The notes under the pieces: generated by a model
The model's input: the letters and a program-made list of their open reading frames with translations, nothing else
Told to the model about the DNA's origin: nothing
Database searches by the model: none
Translations under genes and position numbers: made by a program
Assembly (NCBI GenBank): GCA_045543455.1
Contig: JAZQMK010000029.1
Span: forward strand, 1-14,740
From: SIG291 sp045543455
GTDB taxonomy: Bacteria > Bacillota > Clostridia > Lachnospirales > Lachnospiraceae
Length of the DNA: 14,740 nucleotides
Direction of reading: 5' to 3'
Shown here: positions 1 to 7,875 of the stretch, piece by piece
How positions within the stretch are numbered: position 1 is the stretch's first letter
Layout: every line of letters starts with the position of its first letter

Positions 1-1726
1 GTTCAAAAAAATAGATGAAGCACAACTTAATGAATATCTTCAGCAGGAACGTGCCTTGCATTACGGAAAGAAAATTATTGCTATTCTTGCGAATACAAAT
101 AATGACGAGATCAAGGTTTGGAAATCTGCTATCGATGACGAGCACATTTTAACTAACGAAACCGTTCTCGATAAAATGGAACATTATGTAGGTCTGTTTG
201 ATGCGAGTAAGCAAAACGATAGAGAAAAGGTGTTGAAGAATACTTATGATTTGAATGAGCTTCTTCATAAAATGGATATTGACGAAAGACTTCGCAGTCA
301 GTTTGTCGGAACAACACTTCTCTATCTTAAAAAACTAGTTGAAAAATTTGGTGCAAAGAAAATCGATGAAGAATTAAAGAAAACACTTGATACCCATTGG
401 TCTGTAATGGATGGAAAGCAACTTCGTGCAGCAATAGAATCAACCTTGGATAGTTTGCTTGACGGTTCTGATAATAAGGCAAAGAAAATTGAGTTGCTTC
501 AGAAGAATGTTCTAAATGACCAAAAAGTTAAAAAGCTGACAATAACCCATTGGATTAAAATTTTAGATACCATTCTTATGGATATTTATCAGTACATTGA
601 TACAAACAGTTCTGAGGGACAAGATATTCTTAATTTATTTTTCATCGCATTTAATAAGTACACCGGCAAAGCGGATAAAAACCAGGCGTTCACCCCCGAC
701 CATATAACAGAACTTATGTGCCGATTGACAGAGGTGGATAGATCAAAACGTGTTCTTGATATAACTTGCGGCAGCGGTTCATTCTTGGTGCAAGCTATGG
801 TTAAAGCATTAGCTGATTGTAGTCGTGACAAAACCGAAGATGAAGCAAAGGTATTGCAGGATATTGTAAAAAAAGAGCATATATACGGTATAGAGGTCGA
901 AGAAAAGGCTTATGGCCTATCCACGACAAATATGCTCATTCACGGAGACGGGAACTCCAATATTAAATTTGGAAGTTGCTTTGATTGCAAGGCTTTCATT
1001 AAAACCGCTGACCCCGATATTGTTTTAATGAACCCACCCTATAACGCAAAACCTATCGGCATTCCCGAAAAATACAAAAAGGATTGGGGCAAAGCAAAAG
1101 ACGGCAAGGAAGATCCAACGAAGGGATTAGTATTTATTCATTATCTTTCTGATGTTATTGCAGAGATGAATAAAGAACGAGAAAATAACGATCAGCAAAG
1201 AAAAACTGTAAAACTTGCAGTCCTGCTTCCTGTTTCTGCTGCTATTGGAACAAGCACAATTATTGAAAATGAAAAAATTGAAATGTTAAAAAACAATACA
1301 CTCGAAGCCGTATTTACACTTCCAAACGAAATCTTCTATCCGGGTGCATCTGCTTCGGCTTGCTGTATGTTATTTACGTTAGGTAAACCACATAAAAAAG
1401 CAGATGGTACAGTTAATGAAACTTTCTTCGGATATTGCAAAGAGGATGGATTCAAAAAGAAGAAAAATCTCGGAAGAATTGAACAGTTTGACGAGAATAA
1501 TAATTCAAAATGGAAAGTTATCGAGGAAGAATGGCTGTATTTATTTAATAATAAAAAGGCTATAGACGGAAAATCTGCAACAGCTACTGTAGATGGACAA
1601 TCTGAGTGGTTATGTGAAGCCTATATGAAAACAGACTATAGTAGACTTTCTAAAGATGACTTCCAACAAACATTGAACAATTACCTTGCCTACTTAATGA
1701 AGGAGGGTAAAATCTATGAATCTTGA
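1..1726 (+). CDS. Type I-style N6-adenine DNA methyltransferase subunit, probably fused to a nuclease domain (5' end outside window)
   Basis: Modification (possibly restriction-modification) subunit that methylates adenine in DNA with S-adenosylmethionine. The reading frame is open from base 2, upstream of the first possible start (TTG at 56), and already reads like protein (VWK and ILANT segments), so the gene begins outside the window; 574 residues are visible. Seen: the FTPDHI segment before the AdoMet site, the AdoMet-binding motif LDITCGSGSF (about 753-784) and the catalytic NPPY motif (1031-1042), in the order of HsdM/N6_Mtase (gamma class) enzymes. About 250 visible residues precede the AdoMet motif, more than a plain HsdM usually has. 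The first 40 (LNEYL, then IIAILANT, then EIKVWK) resemble the last strands of PD-(D/E)XK-type domains fused to such enzymes. That fusion is inference, because the catalytic part would lie outside the window. The gene overlaps the specificity gene by 11 bp, so the two are probably co-translated. Methyltransferase identity is very secure; type I versus BcgI-like type IIB is open. Confidence 0.93.
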   Translation, partial: FKKIDEAQLNEYLQQERALHYGKKIIAILANTNNDEIKVWKSAIDDEHILTNETVLDKMEHYVGLFDASKQNDREKVLKNTYDLNELLHKMDIDERLRSQFVGTTLLYLKKLVEKFGAKKIDEELKKTLDTHWSVMDGKQLRAAIESTLDSLLDGSDNKAKKIELLQKNVLNDQKVKKLTITHWIKILDTILMDIYQYIDTNSSEGQDILNLFFIAFNKYTGKADKNQAFTPDHITELMCRLTEVDRSKRVLDITCGSGSFLVQAMVKALADCSRDKTEDEAKVLQDIVKKEHIYGIEVEEKAYGLSTTNMLIHGDGNSNIKFGSCFDCKAFIKTADPDIVLMNPPYNAKPIGIPEKYKKDWGKAKDGKEDPTKGLVFIHYLSDVIAEMNKERENNDQQRKTVKLAVLLPVSAAIGTSTIIENEKIEMLKNNTLEAVFTLPNEIFYPGASASACCMLFTLGKPHKKADGTVNETFFGYCKEDGFKKKKNLGRIEQFDENNNSKWKVIEEEWLYLFNNKKAIDGKSATATVDGQSEWLCEAYMKTDYSRLSKDDFQQTLNNYLAYLMKEGKIYES

Positions 1727-2858
1727 TATAAGTCAATGGAAAGAATTTAAGGTGTCCTCTATATTTACAATTCATAATGGCAAAGGAATTACAAAAGAAG
1801 AAATAGAGGATAACGAAGGCGATTTTACAGTAGTTCAAAGTGGCGAAGAAAATAATGGCGTTCTTGGCAAGATAAATAAGAATTATTGTAAAGCAGTGAA
1901 CTATACGTTTTCAGAAAAGTCTTGTTTAACAGTTGCAAGAAGCGGTTCTGCAGGCTATGTTTCTTTTCAACTAAATGGTTGCGTTGTAGGCGACTCTGCA
2001 AAAATTTTATTACTTGACGAAGATATCGCATCAGTTGAATTGTACACTTTTTTACAAACACTCCTTACAGCAAATCGTTTTAAGTATGCTTACGGAAGAA
2101 AAGTGACTGAAAGTAAGTATATGAACGACGTAGTAAAGCTTCCTATTCAAACTAATGAAGATGGTACACCACTAATAGATATTAGTAAAAAATATTCCGA
2201 AGATGGTTATATTCCTGATTGGCAGTGGATGGAAAACTATATTAAATCATTACACCACAAACCTCTTACTACTAAAAATGTAGATAAAACAGCACCAAAT
2301 TTAAATACTAATTCGTGGGAATATTTCTTGCTAAAAGACATTTGTTCAATAACTATGGGGAATAAAATGGATTATTCCGCTATGAGTGTGGATGACCCAA
2401 TTGTTAATTTTGTAGGTCGCTCCGCTGATAATAATGGTGTGGCAGGCAAAGTTGATTTTGTAATCGATGACAAAGGAGACATCGTTAAACCATATAAAGC
2501 TGGATGTATCACGGTAGCACTTGGCGGTAGTTTGGGTTCTTCATATTTGCAAGTTGAAGATTTTTATACCTCACAAAATGTTTCGGTTCTTGAGTTTGAG
2601 GATCTGGTTTCTGACTCTGCCAAACTATTTATAACTACCTGCATTATGAACGAGAGCAAGTATAAGTATTTTCCTTTTGGTAGAGAATTAAATACACATA
2701 TTAGAACAGATTTTGGTTTTACGCTTCCAATACAACGAAAAGCTAATGGAGAACCTATAATTGATGATACTCACAAGTATTCGCCGCAGGGTTATATACC
2801 CGATTGGAAGTGGATGGATCATTACATAAAATCCTTGCCGTATGGAGACAGACTATAA
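1716..2858 (+). CDS. Restriction-modification specificity (S) subunit with two target recognition domains
   Basis: DNA-recognition partner of the upstream methyltransferase; each half should read one half of a bipartite target site. The 380-residue protein is an internal duplication. Residues 142-179 and 337-374 are clearly related, each running from LPIQ through a KYS segment to GYIPDW, a W-M pair and YIKSL, 195 residues apart. The starts of the halves also match (WKEFKVSSIF near 8, WEYFLLKDIC near 201). This is the usual layout of HsdS/BcgI-B-like proteins: a variable recognition domain followed by a conserved spacer, twice. The ATG at 1716 has AGGAGG at 1701-1706, nine bases upstream, and overlaps the end of the methyltransferase gene. 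The last residues (SLPYGDRL) resemble those of other S subunits, so the gene appears complete. The target sequence cannot be predicted from here. Confidence 0.92.
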   Translation: MNLDISQWKEFKVSSIFTIHNGKGITKEEIEDNEGDFTVVQSGEENNGVLGKINKNYCKAVNYTFSEKSCLTVARSGSAGYVSFQLNGCVVGDSAKILLLDEDIASVELYTFLQTLLTANRFKYAYGRKVTESKYMNDVVKLPIQTNEDGTPLIDISKKYSEDGYIPDWQWMENYIKSLHHKPLTTKNVDKTAPNLNTNSWEYFLLKDICSITMGNKMDYSAMSVDDPIVNFVGRSADNNGVAGKVDFVIDDKGDIVKPYKAGCITVALGGSLGSSYLQVEDFYTSQNVSVLEFEDLVSDSAKLFITTCIMNESKYKYFPFGRELNTHIRTDFGFTLPIQRKANGEPIIDDTHKYSPQGYIPDWKWMDHYIKSLPYGDRL

Positions 2859-2863
2859 AAGTG

Positions 2864-2893
2864 CAAAAGCCTCTCGAAAACGAGAGGCTTTTG
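2864..2893 (+). terminator. Rho-independent terminator of the restriction-modification operon
   Basis: A perfect 13-bp stem (2864-2876 with 2881-2893) with an AAAA loop begins five bases after the S-subunit stop codon. Its own 3' arm ends in TTTT, giving the U-rich exit on the + strand. The reverse strand also has a T-rich exit, so it may act in both directions between the convergent operons. Confidence 0.9.
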
Positions 2894-2950
2894 TATTTAA
2901 ACAGACCTAGCCGTACAACTCTTAGTGGTTACTATTTTTAAAAAAACACG

Positions 2951-3020
2951 TTTACGACACCAATTTGTCGTAACACAAAAAGGTCATTCACAAGTCCATT
3001 TGTCGTAAATCTGTCGTAAA
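2951..3020. repeat. Four copies of TGTCGTAA in the gap between the R-M operon and lysS
   Basis: The octamer TGTCGTAA occurs on the + strand at 2966-2973, 3001-3008 and 3012-3019, and inverted at 2952-2959. The first two copies form an inverted pair with a 6-bp spacer; the last two are direct, 11 bp apart start to start. The fuller consensus is close to TTTGTCGTAAAC. The rest of the 2859-3093 gap holds only the two terminators and no gene. Clusters like this serve as recombinase arm sites or as operators; neither role can be shown here. Confidence 0.7.
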
Positions 3021-3047
3021 CTGCATTTTTGTACACATTTTTGAATA

Positions 3048-3089
3048 AAGAAAAAGCCGAAAACGCTTAGAAACAAGCGTTTTCGGCTT
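3048..3089 (-). terminator. Rho-independent terminator of greA-lysS
   Basis: A perfect 15-bp stem (3054-3068 with 3075-3089, loop AGAAAC) lies just after the lysS stop codon. On the - strand the stem runs out into a T-rich tract (TTTTTC). Confidence 0.92.
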
Positions 3090-3093
3090 AATT

Positions 3094-4584
3094 TTACTTC
3101 TCAAGTGTCTTCATCGTCGGGAACAACAATACATCTCTAATAGCTGGAGAATCTGTCATCATCATAACCATTCTGTCGATACCAAAACCAATACCGCCAG
3201 TAGGTGGCATACCTACGCAAAGGGCATTTAAGAAGTCTTCATCTGTTGTGTTAGCTTCGTCATCGCCTGCTGCAAGTGCTGCTTCCTGAGCTTTGAAACG
3301 TTCTCTCTGGTCGATAGGGTCGTTAAGCTCTGAATATGCATTTGCCATTTCCCAGCCGTTCATGAAGAACTCGAAACGTTCTACATAGTCTGGATTTTCT
3401 GGTTTCTTCTTTGTCAATGGTGAGATTTCAATTGGGTGATCCATAATGAATGTAGGCTGGATAAGGTTGTCTTCAACAAATTCTTCGAAGAATAAGTTTA
3501 AGATTTCGCCCTTTGTGTGTCTCTTTTCCTAGTGAACGCCCTTTTCGTCAGCAATTGCTCTTGCTTCTTCAAGAGTGTTAATGTTAGTGAAATCAACACC
3601 GGCATATTTCTTAACCGCATCAATCATTGTGATTCTTTCAAATGGCTTTGAAAGGTCCATTGTATGCTCGCCATATGTTAATATCTCTGAACCTGTAACT
3701 TCCTTAGCTACATAACGGTAGAGATTTTCTGTTAAATCCATCATACCATGGTAATCTGTATAAGCCTGGTATAATTCCATAAGTGTAAACTCTGGGTTAT
3801 GTCTTGTATCAAGACCTTCGTTACGGAATACACGACCGATTTCGTATACTCTTTCTAAACCACCTACGATAAGTCTCTTTAAATATAATTCAAGAGAAAT
3901 TCTAAGCTTTAAATCCTCGTCAAGAGCATTGAAATGTGTTTCAAATGGTCTTGCAGCAGCACCGCCTGCATTAGCTACAAGCATAGGTGTCTCTACTTCC
4001 ATAAAGCCTTCGTCTCCTAAGAAACGACGGATGCTTGAAAGCACCTTTGAACGTTTAATAAATGTATCCTTAACCTCAGCGTTCATAATAAGGTCAACAT
4101 ATCTTTGACGATATCTTGTATCTGTATCTGTGATACCGTGGAACTTTTCTGGAAGAATCTGTAAGCTTTTTGAAAGAAGTGTAACACTGCTTGCGTGTAC
4201 TGAAATCTCGCCTGTCTTAGTTCTAAATGCGATACCCTTAATACCTAAGATATCACCTGCATCATATTTCTTAAAATCTGCATATGATTCTTCGCCAATG
4301 TCATCACGTGCTACATAAACTTGAATATTGCCCTTTAAATCCTGCACATTGCAGAATGAAGCCTTACCCATTACACGCTTGGTCATCATACGACCTGCGA
4401 TAGATACTTCTTTTCCTTCTAATTCTTCAAAATTGTCCTTAATATCCATTGAATGATGTGTTACATCATATTTTGTTATAACAAATGGGTCCTTGCCCTT
4501 TTCCTGTAAATCTTTAAGCTTGTTCATACGAACCTGAATTAGTTCGTTAACATCTTCAACTTGTACCTTATTCTGTTCAGCCAA
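3094..4584 (-). CDS. lysS: Class II lysyl-tRNA synthetase, interrupted by an in-frame TAG at codon 352
   Basis: Charges tRNA-Lys with lysine in the cytoplasm. The frame has 496 codons, the normal LysS length. Visible parts: OB-fold anticodon-binding region (about 58-140), motif 1 around 173-201 (ending VETPML), motif 2 around 246-268 (RVFRNEG, then HNPEFT), and motif 3 (GIGFGIDRMVMM, about 464-475). One codon, 352 (3529-3531), is TAG. The same frame continues directly on the other side with canonical LysS sequence (NLFFEEFVEDNLIQPTF, then DHPIEISPL), and no frameshift or other stop is present. Termination there would remove motif 3 and the end of the active site. An internal ATG at 3444 has no ribosome binding site. 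The start is TTG at 4582-4584, with AGGAG ten bases upstream (4595-4599); the first in-frame ATG is codon 20, inside the conserved fold start. It is second in an operon with greA, 18 bp apart. It could be a pseudogene, a sequence error or a gene read through at TAG. Confidence 0.93.
3529..3531 (-). other. lysS: In-frame TAG codon inside lysS
   Basis: The codon lies between KGVH and EKRHTKGEI in the lysS frame, in a linker that, from memory of LysS sequences, varies between species. The following base is G. It is a single-base change away from several sense codons, including tyrosine TAT/TAC. No hairpin or other recoding signal is evident next to it by eye. Confidence 0.9.
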
Positions 4585-4602
4585 GGTAATTTCACTCCTA
4601 TC

Positions 4603-5085
4603 TTAGTTTGATTTCTCGATTGCTAATACTTTGTATTGCATAAGTCCGGCAGGTGTTTCAACCTTAATCTTATTGCCAACCTTTTTACCAATTAAAGCTG
4701 CGCCTACTGCTGACTCATTTGAAATCATATTGCGTAAGCTGTTAGCTTCTGTTGAACCAACAATCTTAAATTCAACTTCTTCGTCAAATTCATAATCCAT
4801 AAGTCTTACTGTACAACCTACATTAATCTTATTAACATCAACATCATCTTCATCGATTACTTCAACGTTCTTTAAGATCTTTTCGATTTCTTCAATTCTT
4901 GCTTCGATGTCTCTTTGCTCATCTTTAGCTGCATCATATTCTGCATTTTCTGATAAGTCACCTTGTTCTCTGGCTTCTTTAATCTTGTCTGCAACTTCTT
5001 TTCTCTTTACAACCTTAAGATTCTGTAATTCATCCTCTAATTTTTTTAAACCTTCATAAGTTAATATATTTTTCTTTTCTGCCAT
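4603..5085 (-). CDS. greA: Transcription elongation factor GreA
   Basis: Rescues backtracked RNA polymerase by stimulating cleavage of the 3' end of the nascent RNA through the secondary channel. The 160-residue length is typical. The N-terminal coiled coil (about 10-75) carries at its tip GDLSENAEYDAAKDEQ, which contains the conserved acidic residues that position the catalytic metal. The C-terminal FKBP-like domain ends with the usual SNES, then G, then ALIGKKVG and a TPAG pattern. The ATG at 5083-5085 has AAGGAGAGG upstream (5096-5104). It is the first gene after a consensus promoter and is followed by lysS after 18 bp; a greA-lysS pair is common in Clostridia. Confidence 0.97.
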   Translation of the reverse strand: MAEKKNILTYEGLKKLEDELQNLKVVKRKEVADKIKEAREQGDLSENAEYDAAKDEQRDIEARIEEIEKILKNVEVIDEDDVDVNKINVGCTVRLMDYEFDEEVEFKIVGSTEANSLRNMISNESAVGAALIGKKVGNKIKVETPAGLMQYKVLAIEKSN

Positions 5086-5137
5086 TTTTTTAACACCTCT
5101 CCTTGTTCTTGTAAGTACTCAAATACTAAACTACAAT

Positions 5138-5166
5138 ATTATACTTGAATACCTGATTATTGTCAA
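5138..5166 (-). promoter_or_regulatory. Sigma-A promoter for greA-lysS
   Basis: On the - strand, TTGACA (5161-5166) is followed by a 17-bp spacer and TATAAT (5138-5143), a perfect consensus match. The -35 box begins three bases after the chemoreceptor stop codon. The predicted start is near 5131, giving a leader of about 45 nt before greA. Confidence 0.88.
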
Positions 5167-5169
5167 TGT

Positions 5170-6891
5170 TTACAATTTGAATTTATTTACTTCATTGTTA
5201 AGAGCCTTTGAAATATTCATATTTGAAGTAGCCTGTGCATCTACATCTGAAATAACACCTGTTAATTCCACTGATTCTTCTGCTACATTTACAACGCCCT
5301 TGGCACTTTCTTCTACTGCTATGTTAACTGCAGCGATAGCTTCATTAATTCTATCCATATTTTCTCTAAGTGATACGCTCTGGCTTTCAAACTCTTTCAT
5401 CATTCGGCTCATATTATCTACGTCAGACTGATAGCTCATACTTGTATCAAGTAACTTCTCATAACCTTTTCCTGAGTAATTTTCCATGAAATCAAGCATT
5501 TTTTCAGCTTCTGAAGCCAATTCAGTAACAGCTGTCATAACATCCTTACTTACCTTCTGAATTTGTGCTGCTGAGTCTGCTGAGTCTGTAGCAAGCTTAC
5601 CTATCTGGTCTGCAACTACTGCAAAACCACGACCTGCTTCTCCAGCTCTTGCTGCCTCTATACTAGCATTAAGTGCAAGTAAATTAGTCTGACTTGCAAT
5701 ATTTAATATCTCATCTGTCAATGCCGAAATCTGTTGTGCTGCCTTTGATTTTTCAATCTTTTCATTCATTGTTGCAGTAACTTCATTAGCCATATCTTTT
5801 GCTTTCTTCTGCTCTGCAATTGCATTATCATAGATTTCTGCTGCTTTTTCCTTTATCTCATCTGATTCGTCACGACCATTTACAGACTGCTCTGCAATAT
5901 TTTTAATTGAGATAAATGCATCATTAACTGCTTCAGCAACTGTTGTAATGGAAGCCTGTGTTTCCTGCATTGCCGCACTCATTTCTTCCATCGTTGCAGA
6001 TACACCGGTTACACTGTCTGTAGCACCCTGCAATCTGTTTGCAACATCCTGCGATGAACCTTCAAGCTTTTGTGAATTATCTGCAATCTTAATCATAATG
6101 CCACGGATGTATTCTAACATTTCATTTACGTTATTGGCGATAAGTTCTAATTCGTCACCGCTCTTAACATCAAGTTTTTGTGTTAAGTCACCTTCGTTAT
6201 TAACCAAATCATACAATTTATAATTAACCTTCTTAATAGAATTCATTATACGCATAATTATTAAATTAATTACTATAAATGCCACTAATACACTTATACC
6301 ACCAATAATTATAATATTTTTCTGAATCTCATTAAGCTTGTCTTCTATTGGCTGTGCATCATAATCTGCACCTACAACAGCTACTATACTGCCATTTTTA
6401 TCCATTATGTATTTATATGCAGTTATTAATACATCGCCATCAACTTTTTCCATATAATCGTTAGTGTGATTATAACCTTCAAATACTTTTTCCAATATAT
6501 CCGCATCTGATTCAAATTCAGAACCATATGGCATCTGATTATCGCTTTCATCTGCATCTAAAGCATAATAGAATTTATCATCTTTTTTGTATATTACATA
6601 AAGATATTTGATATCACAATCAGCCTTTAATTTTCTAATACGTCTTAAAACCTGCGCATAATGTGTACTTGCCTCACCATTTTCAACAATATCCTTAATT
6701 TCCTCAATAGTAAGTTCTGCTGTTACAAGATCTGCTGAAATTCCAGCCTGCACTGAACCTTGTTCAACAAAACCGCTCTCTGTCTGCTTATTGAACATAA
6801 GTGCCATTATAGTACATATAGCTACTATAACTAATCCTACCGGAATAAGTATCTGATATCTGATACTTACTTTTCTTACCTTTTGTTTCAT
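5170..6891 (-). CDS. Methyl-accepting chemotaxis protein with extracellular Cache-type sensor
   Basis: Transmembrane chemoreceptor that would pass ligand signals to CheA/CheW. Of 573 residues: TM1 about 12-32; an extracellular region about 35-190 with Cache-like features (YLYVIYKKDDKFYYALD and the VVGADYD strand); TM2 about 192-216; a HAMP domain about 216-270; then a long coiled-coil signalling domain. The hairpin tip (ILNIASQTNLLALNASIEAA, then RAGEAGRGFAVVADQIGKLA, about 396-434) is the canonical MCP signature. No C-terminal NWETF-type pentapeptide is present. Start choice: a GTG at 6898-6900 is also open, but AAGGAG at 6902-6907 is only one base from it and ten bases from ATG at 6889-6891, so ATG is preferred. 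The ribosome binding site overlaps the dusB stop codon, 15 bp upstream, so the gene is probably the last of the argF-dusB run. The ligand is unknown; amino acids are common for Cache domains. Confidence 0.95.
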   Translation of the reverse strand: MKQKVRKVSIRYQILIPVGLVIVAICTIMALMFNKQTESGFVEQGSVQAGISADLVTAELTIEEIKDIVENGEASTHYAQVLRRIRKLKADCDIKYLYVIYKKDDKFYYALDADESDNQMPYGSEFESDADILEKVFEGYNHTNDYMEKVDGDVLITAYKYIMDKNGSIVAVVGADYDAQPIEDKLNEIQKNIIIIGGISVLVAFIVINLIIMRIMNSIKKVNYKLYDLVNNEGDLTQKLDVKSGDELELIANNVNEMLEYIRGIMIKIADNSQKLEGSSQDVANRLQGATDSVTGVSATMEEMSAAMQETQASITTVAEAVNDAFISIKNIAEQSVNGRDESDEIKEKAAEIYDNAIAEQKKAKDMANEVTATMNEKIEKSKAAQQISALTDEILNIASQTNLLALNASIEAARAGEAGRGFAVVADQIGKLATDSADSAAQIQKVSKDVMTAVTELASEAEKMLDFMENYSGKGYEKLLDTSMSYQSDVDNMSRMMKEFESQSVSLRENMDRINEAIAAVNIAVEESAKGVVNVAEESVELTGVISDVDAQATSNMNISKALNNEVNKFKL

Positions 6892-6906
6892 AAATACCAC
6901 ACTCCT

Positions 6907-7863
6907 TTATGTTAATATATCTTTTAAATATTCTTTTAGCTCATTAATATCTTCAATTTGATTGATTCTATTTCTAAAAGCTGCTGAATTAGGATATCCT
7001 ACAGTATACCAGGCTATGTGTTTTCTCATCTCTCGTACTGTTGTATATTCATTTTTATATTTTAACATTAGCTCTATATGTTTTAATACAGTTTCATATA
7101 CAATATGTTTATCAGGTCTGTCTATAAGCTCTCCTGTTTTTAAGTAATGGTTTATTATATTAAAAATAAATGGATTACCTCTTGTGGCTCTACCAATCAT
7201 TACTCCATCACAATTAGTCTGCTTCATCATATTAATGGCATCCATAGGTGTATTAATATCACCATTACCTATTACAGGTATCTTCACTCTTTCTTTTACC
7301 TGTCTTATTATATCCCAGTCTGCTTTTCCCTGGTAAAACTGTTCACGTGTTCTTCCATGAACTGTAACCATGGCACCACCTGATTCTTCAATTACATGAG
7401 CAATCTCTGGTGCATTTATCGAACTGTCATCAAAGCCTTTCCTTATCTTAACTGTAACAGGCTTATCAGTAGCTTTTACCATAGCCTCCACTATCTTACC
7501 TACCAATATAGGATTTTTCATCAATGCAGAACCCTCGTTATTATTAACAACCTTAGGCACTGGACATCCCATATTAATGTCGAACATATCAAAATCCCTA
7601 TCACTAAGTCTCTTTGTTATCTCGCCCATTATATCAGGCTCTGAGCCAAATAACTGTAATGCTATAGGATGCTCTTGCGGTTCAGTTTTTAAAAGTATCT
7701 CTGTATTTTTGTTGTTATACAGTACTGCTTTAGCACTTACCATCTCTGTAACCATAAGACCACAGCCTTGTTCTTTACAAAGAAGTCTGAATGGCAAGTC
7801 TGTTACACCTGCCATAGGTGCGAGACATACATTGCTATCTATCTCCACATTACCAATTTTCAT
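6907..7863 (-). CDS. dusB: tRNA-dihydrouridine synthase (DusB type)
   Basis: FMN-dependent enzyme that reduces specific uridines in the tRNA D-loop to dihydrouridine. The 318-residue protein shows the Dus TIM-barrel signatures: APMAGVTDLPFR (15-26), the NMGCPVPKV segment with the catalytic cysteine at about 100 followed by EGSALM, VKIRKGFDD, VTVHGRTREQ, and the phosphate-binding IGNGDI and GVMIGRATRGNPF. The length suits DusB. The ATG at 7861-7863 is preceded by AGGAG, which overlaps the tandem stop of coaX. It lies 12 bp after coaX and 15 bp before the chemoreceptor gene, so it sits inside an operon. Confidence 0.96.
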   Translation of the reverse strand: MKIGNVEIDSNVCLAPMAGVTDLPFRLLCKEQGCGLMVTEMVSAKAVLYNNKNTEILLKTEPQEHPIALQLFGSEPDIMGEITKRLSDRDFDMFDINMGCPVPKVVNNNEGSALMKNPILVGKIVEAMVKATDKPVTVKIRKGFDDSSINAPEIAHVIEESGGAMVTVHGRTREQFYQGKADWDIIRQVKERVKIPVIGNGDINTPMDAINMMKQTNCDGVMIGRATRGNPFIFNIINHYLKTGELIDRPDKHIVYETVLKHIELMLKYKNEYTTVREMRKHIAWYTVGYPNSAAFRNRINQIEDINELKEYLKDILT

Positions 7864-7875
7864 AACAATCTCCTA

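Noticed and set aside
2935..3060. Short open stretch of about 40 codons on the - strand, thought of as the tail of an integrase gene
   Set aside because: It has no start codon or ribosome binding site, overlaps the lysS terminator, and is too short to recognise; the repeated octamer itself explains the repeated residues.
2859..3093. CRISPR array or small RNA gene in the intergenic gap
   Set aside because: The repeats are only 8-12 bp, irregularly spaced and partly inverted; the two hairpins are better explained as terminators of the convergent operons.
3529..3531. TAG reassigned to an amino acid such as pyrrolysine throughout this genome
   Set aside because: coaX and the RNA methyltransferase gene both end in TAG at the expected protein ends, so TAG works as a normal stop here; no pyl gene is in the window.
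3529..4584. lysS region read as two separate genes (351- and 116-residue proteins)
   Set aside because: Both lie in the same frame, the sequence between them is also LysS-like, and the internal ATG at 3444 has no ribosome binding site; it is one gene with one TAG.
7147..7383. Open frames on the + strand inside dusB, coaX and the chemoreceptor gene
   Set aside because: They lie opposite well-identified genes, have no recognisable motifs and no ribosome binding sites; they are mirror frames.
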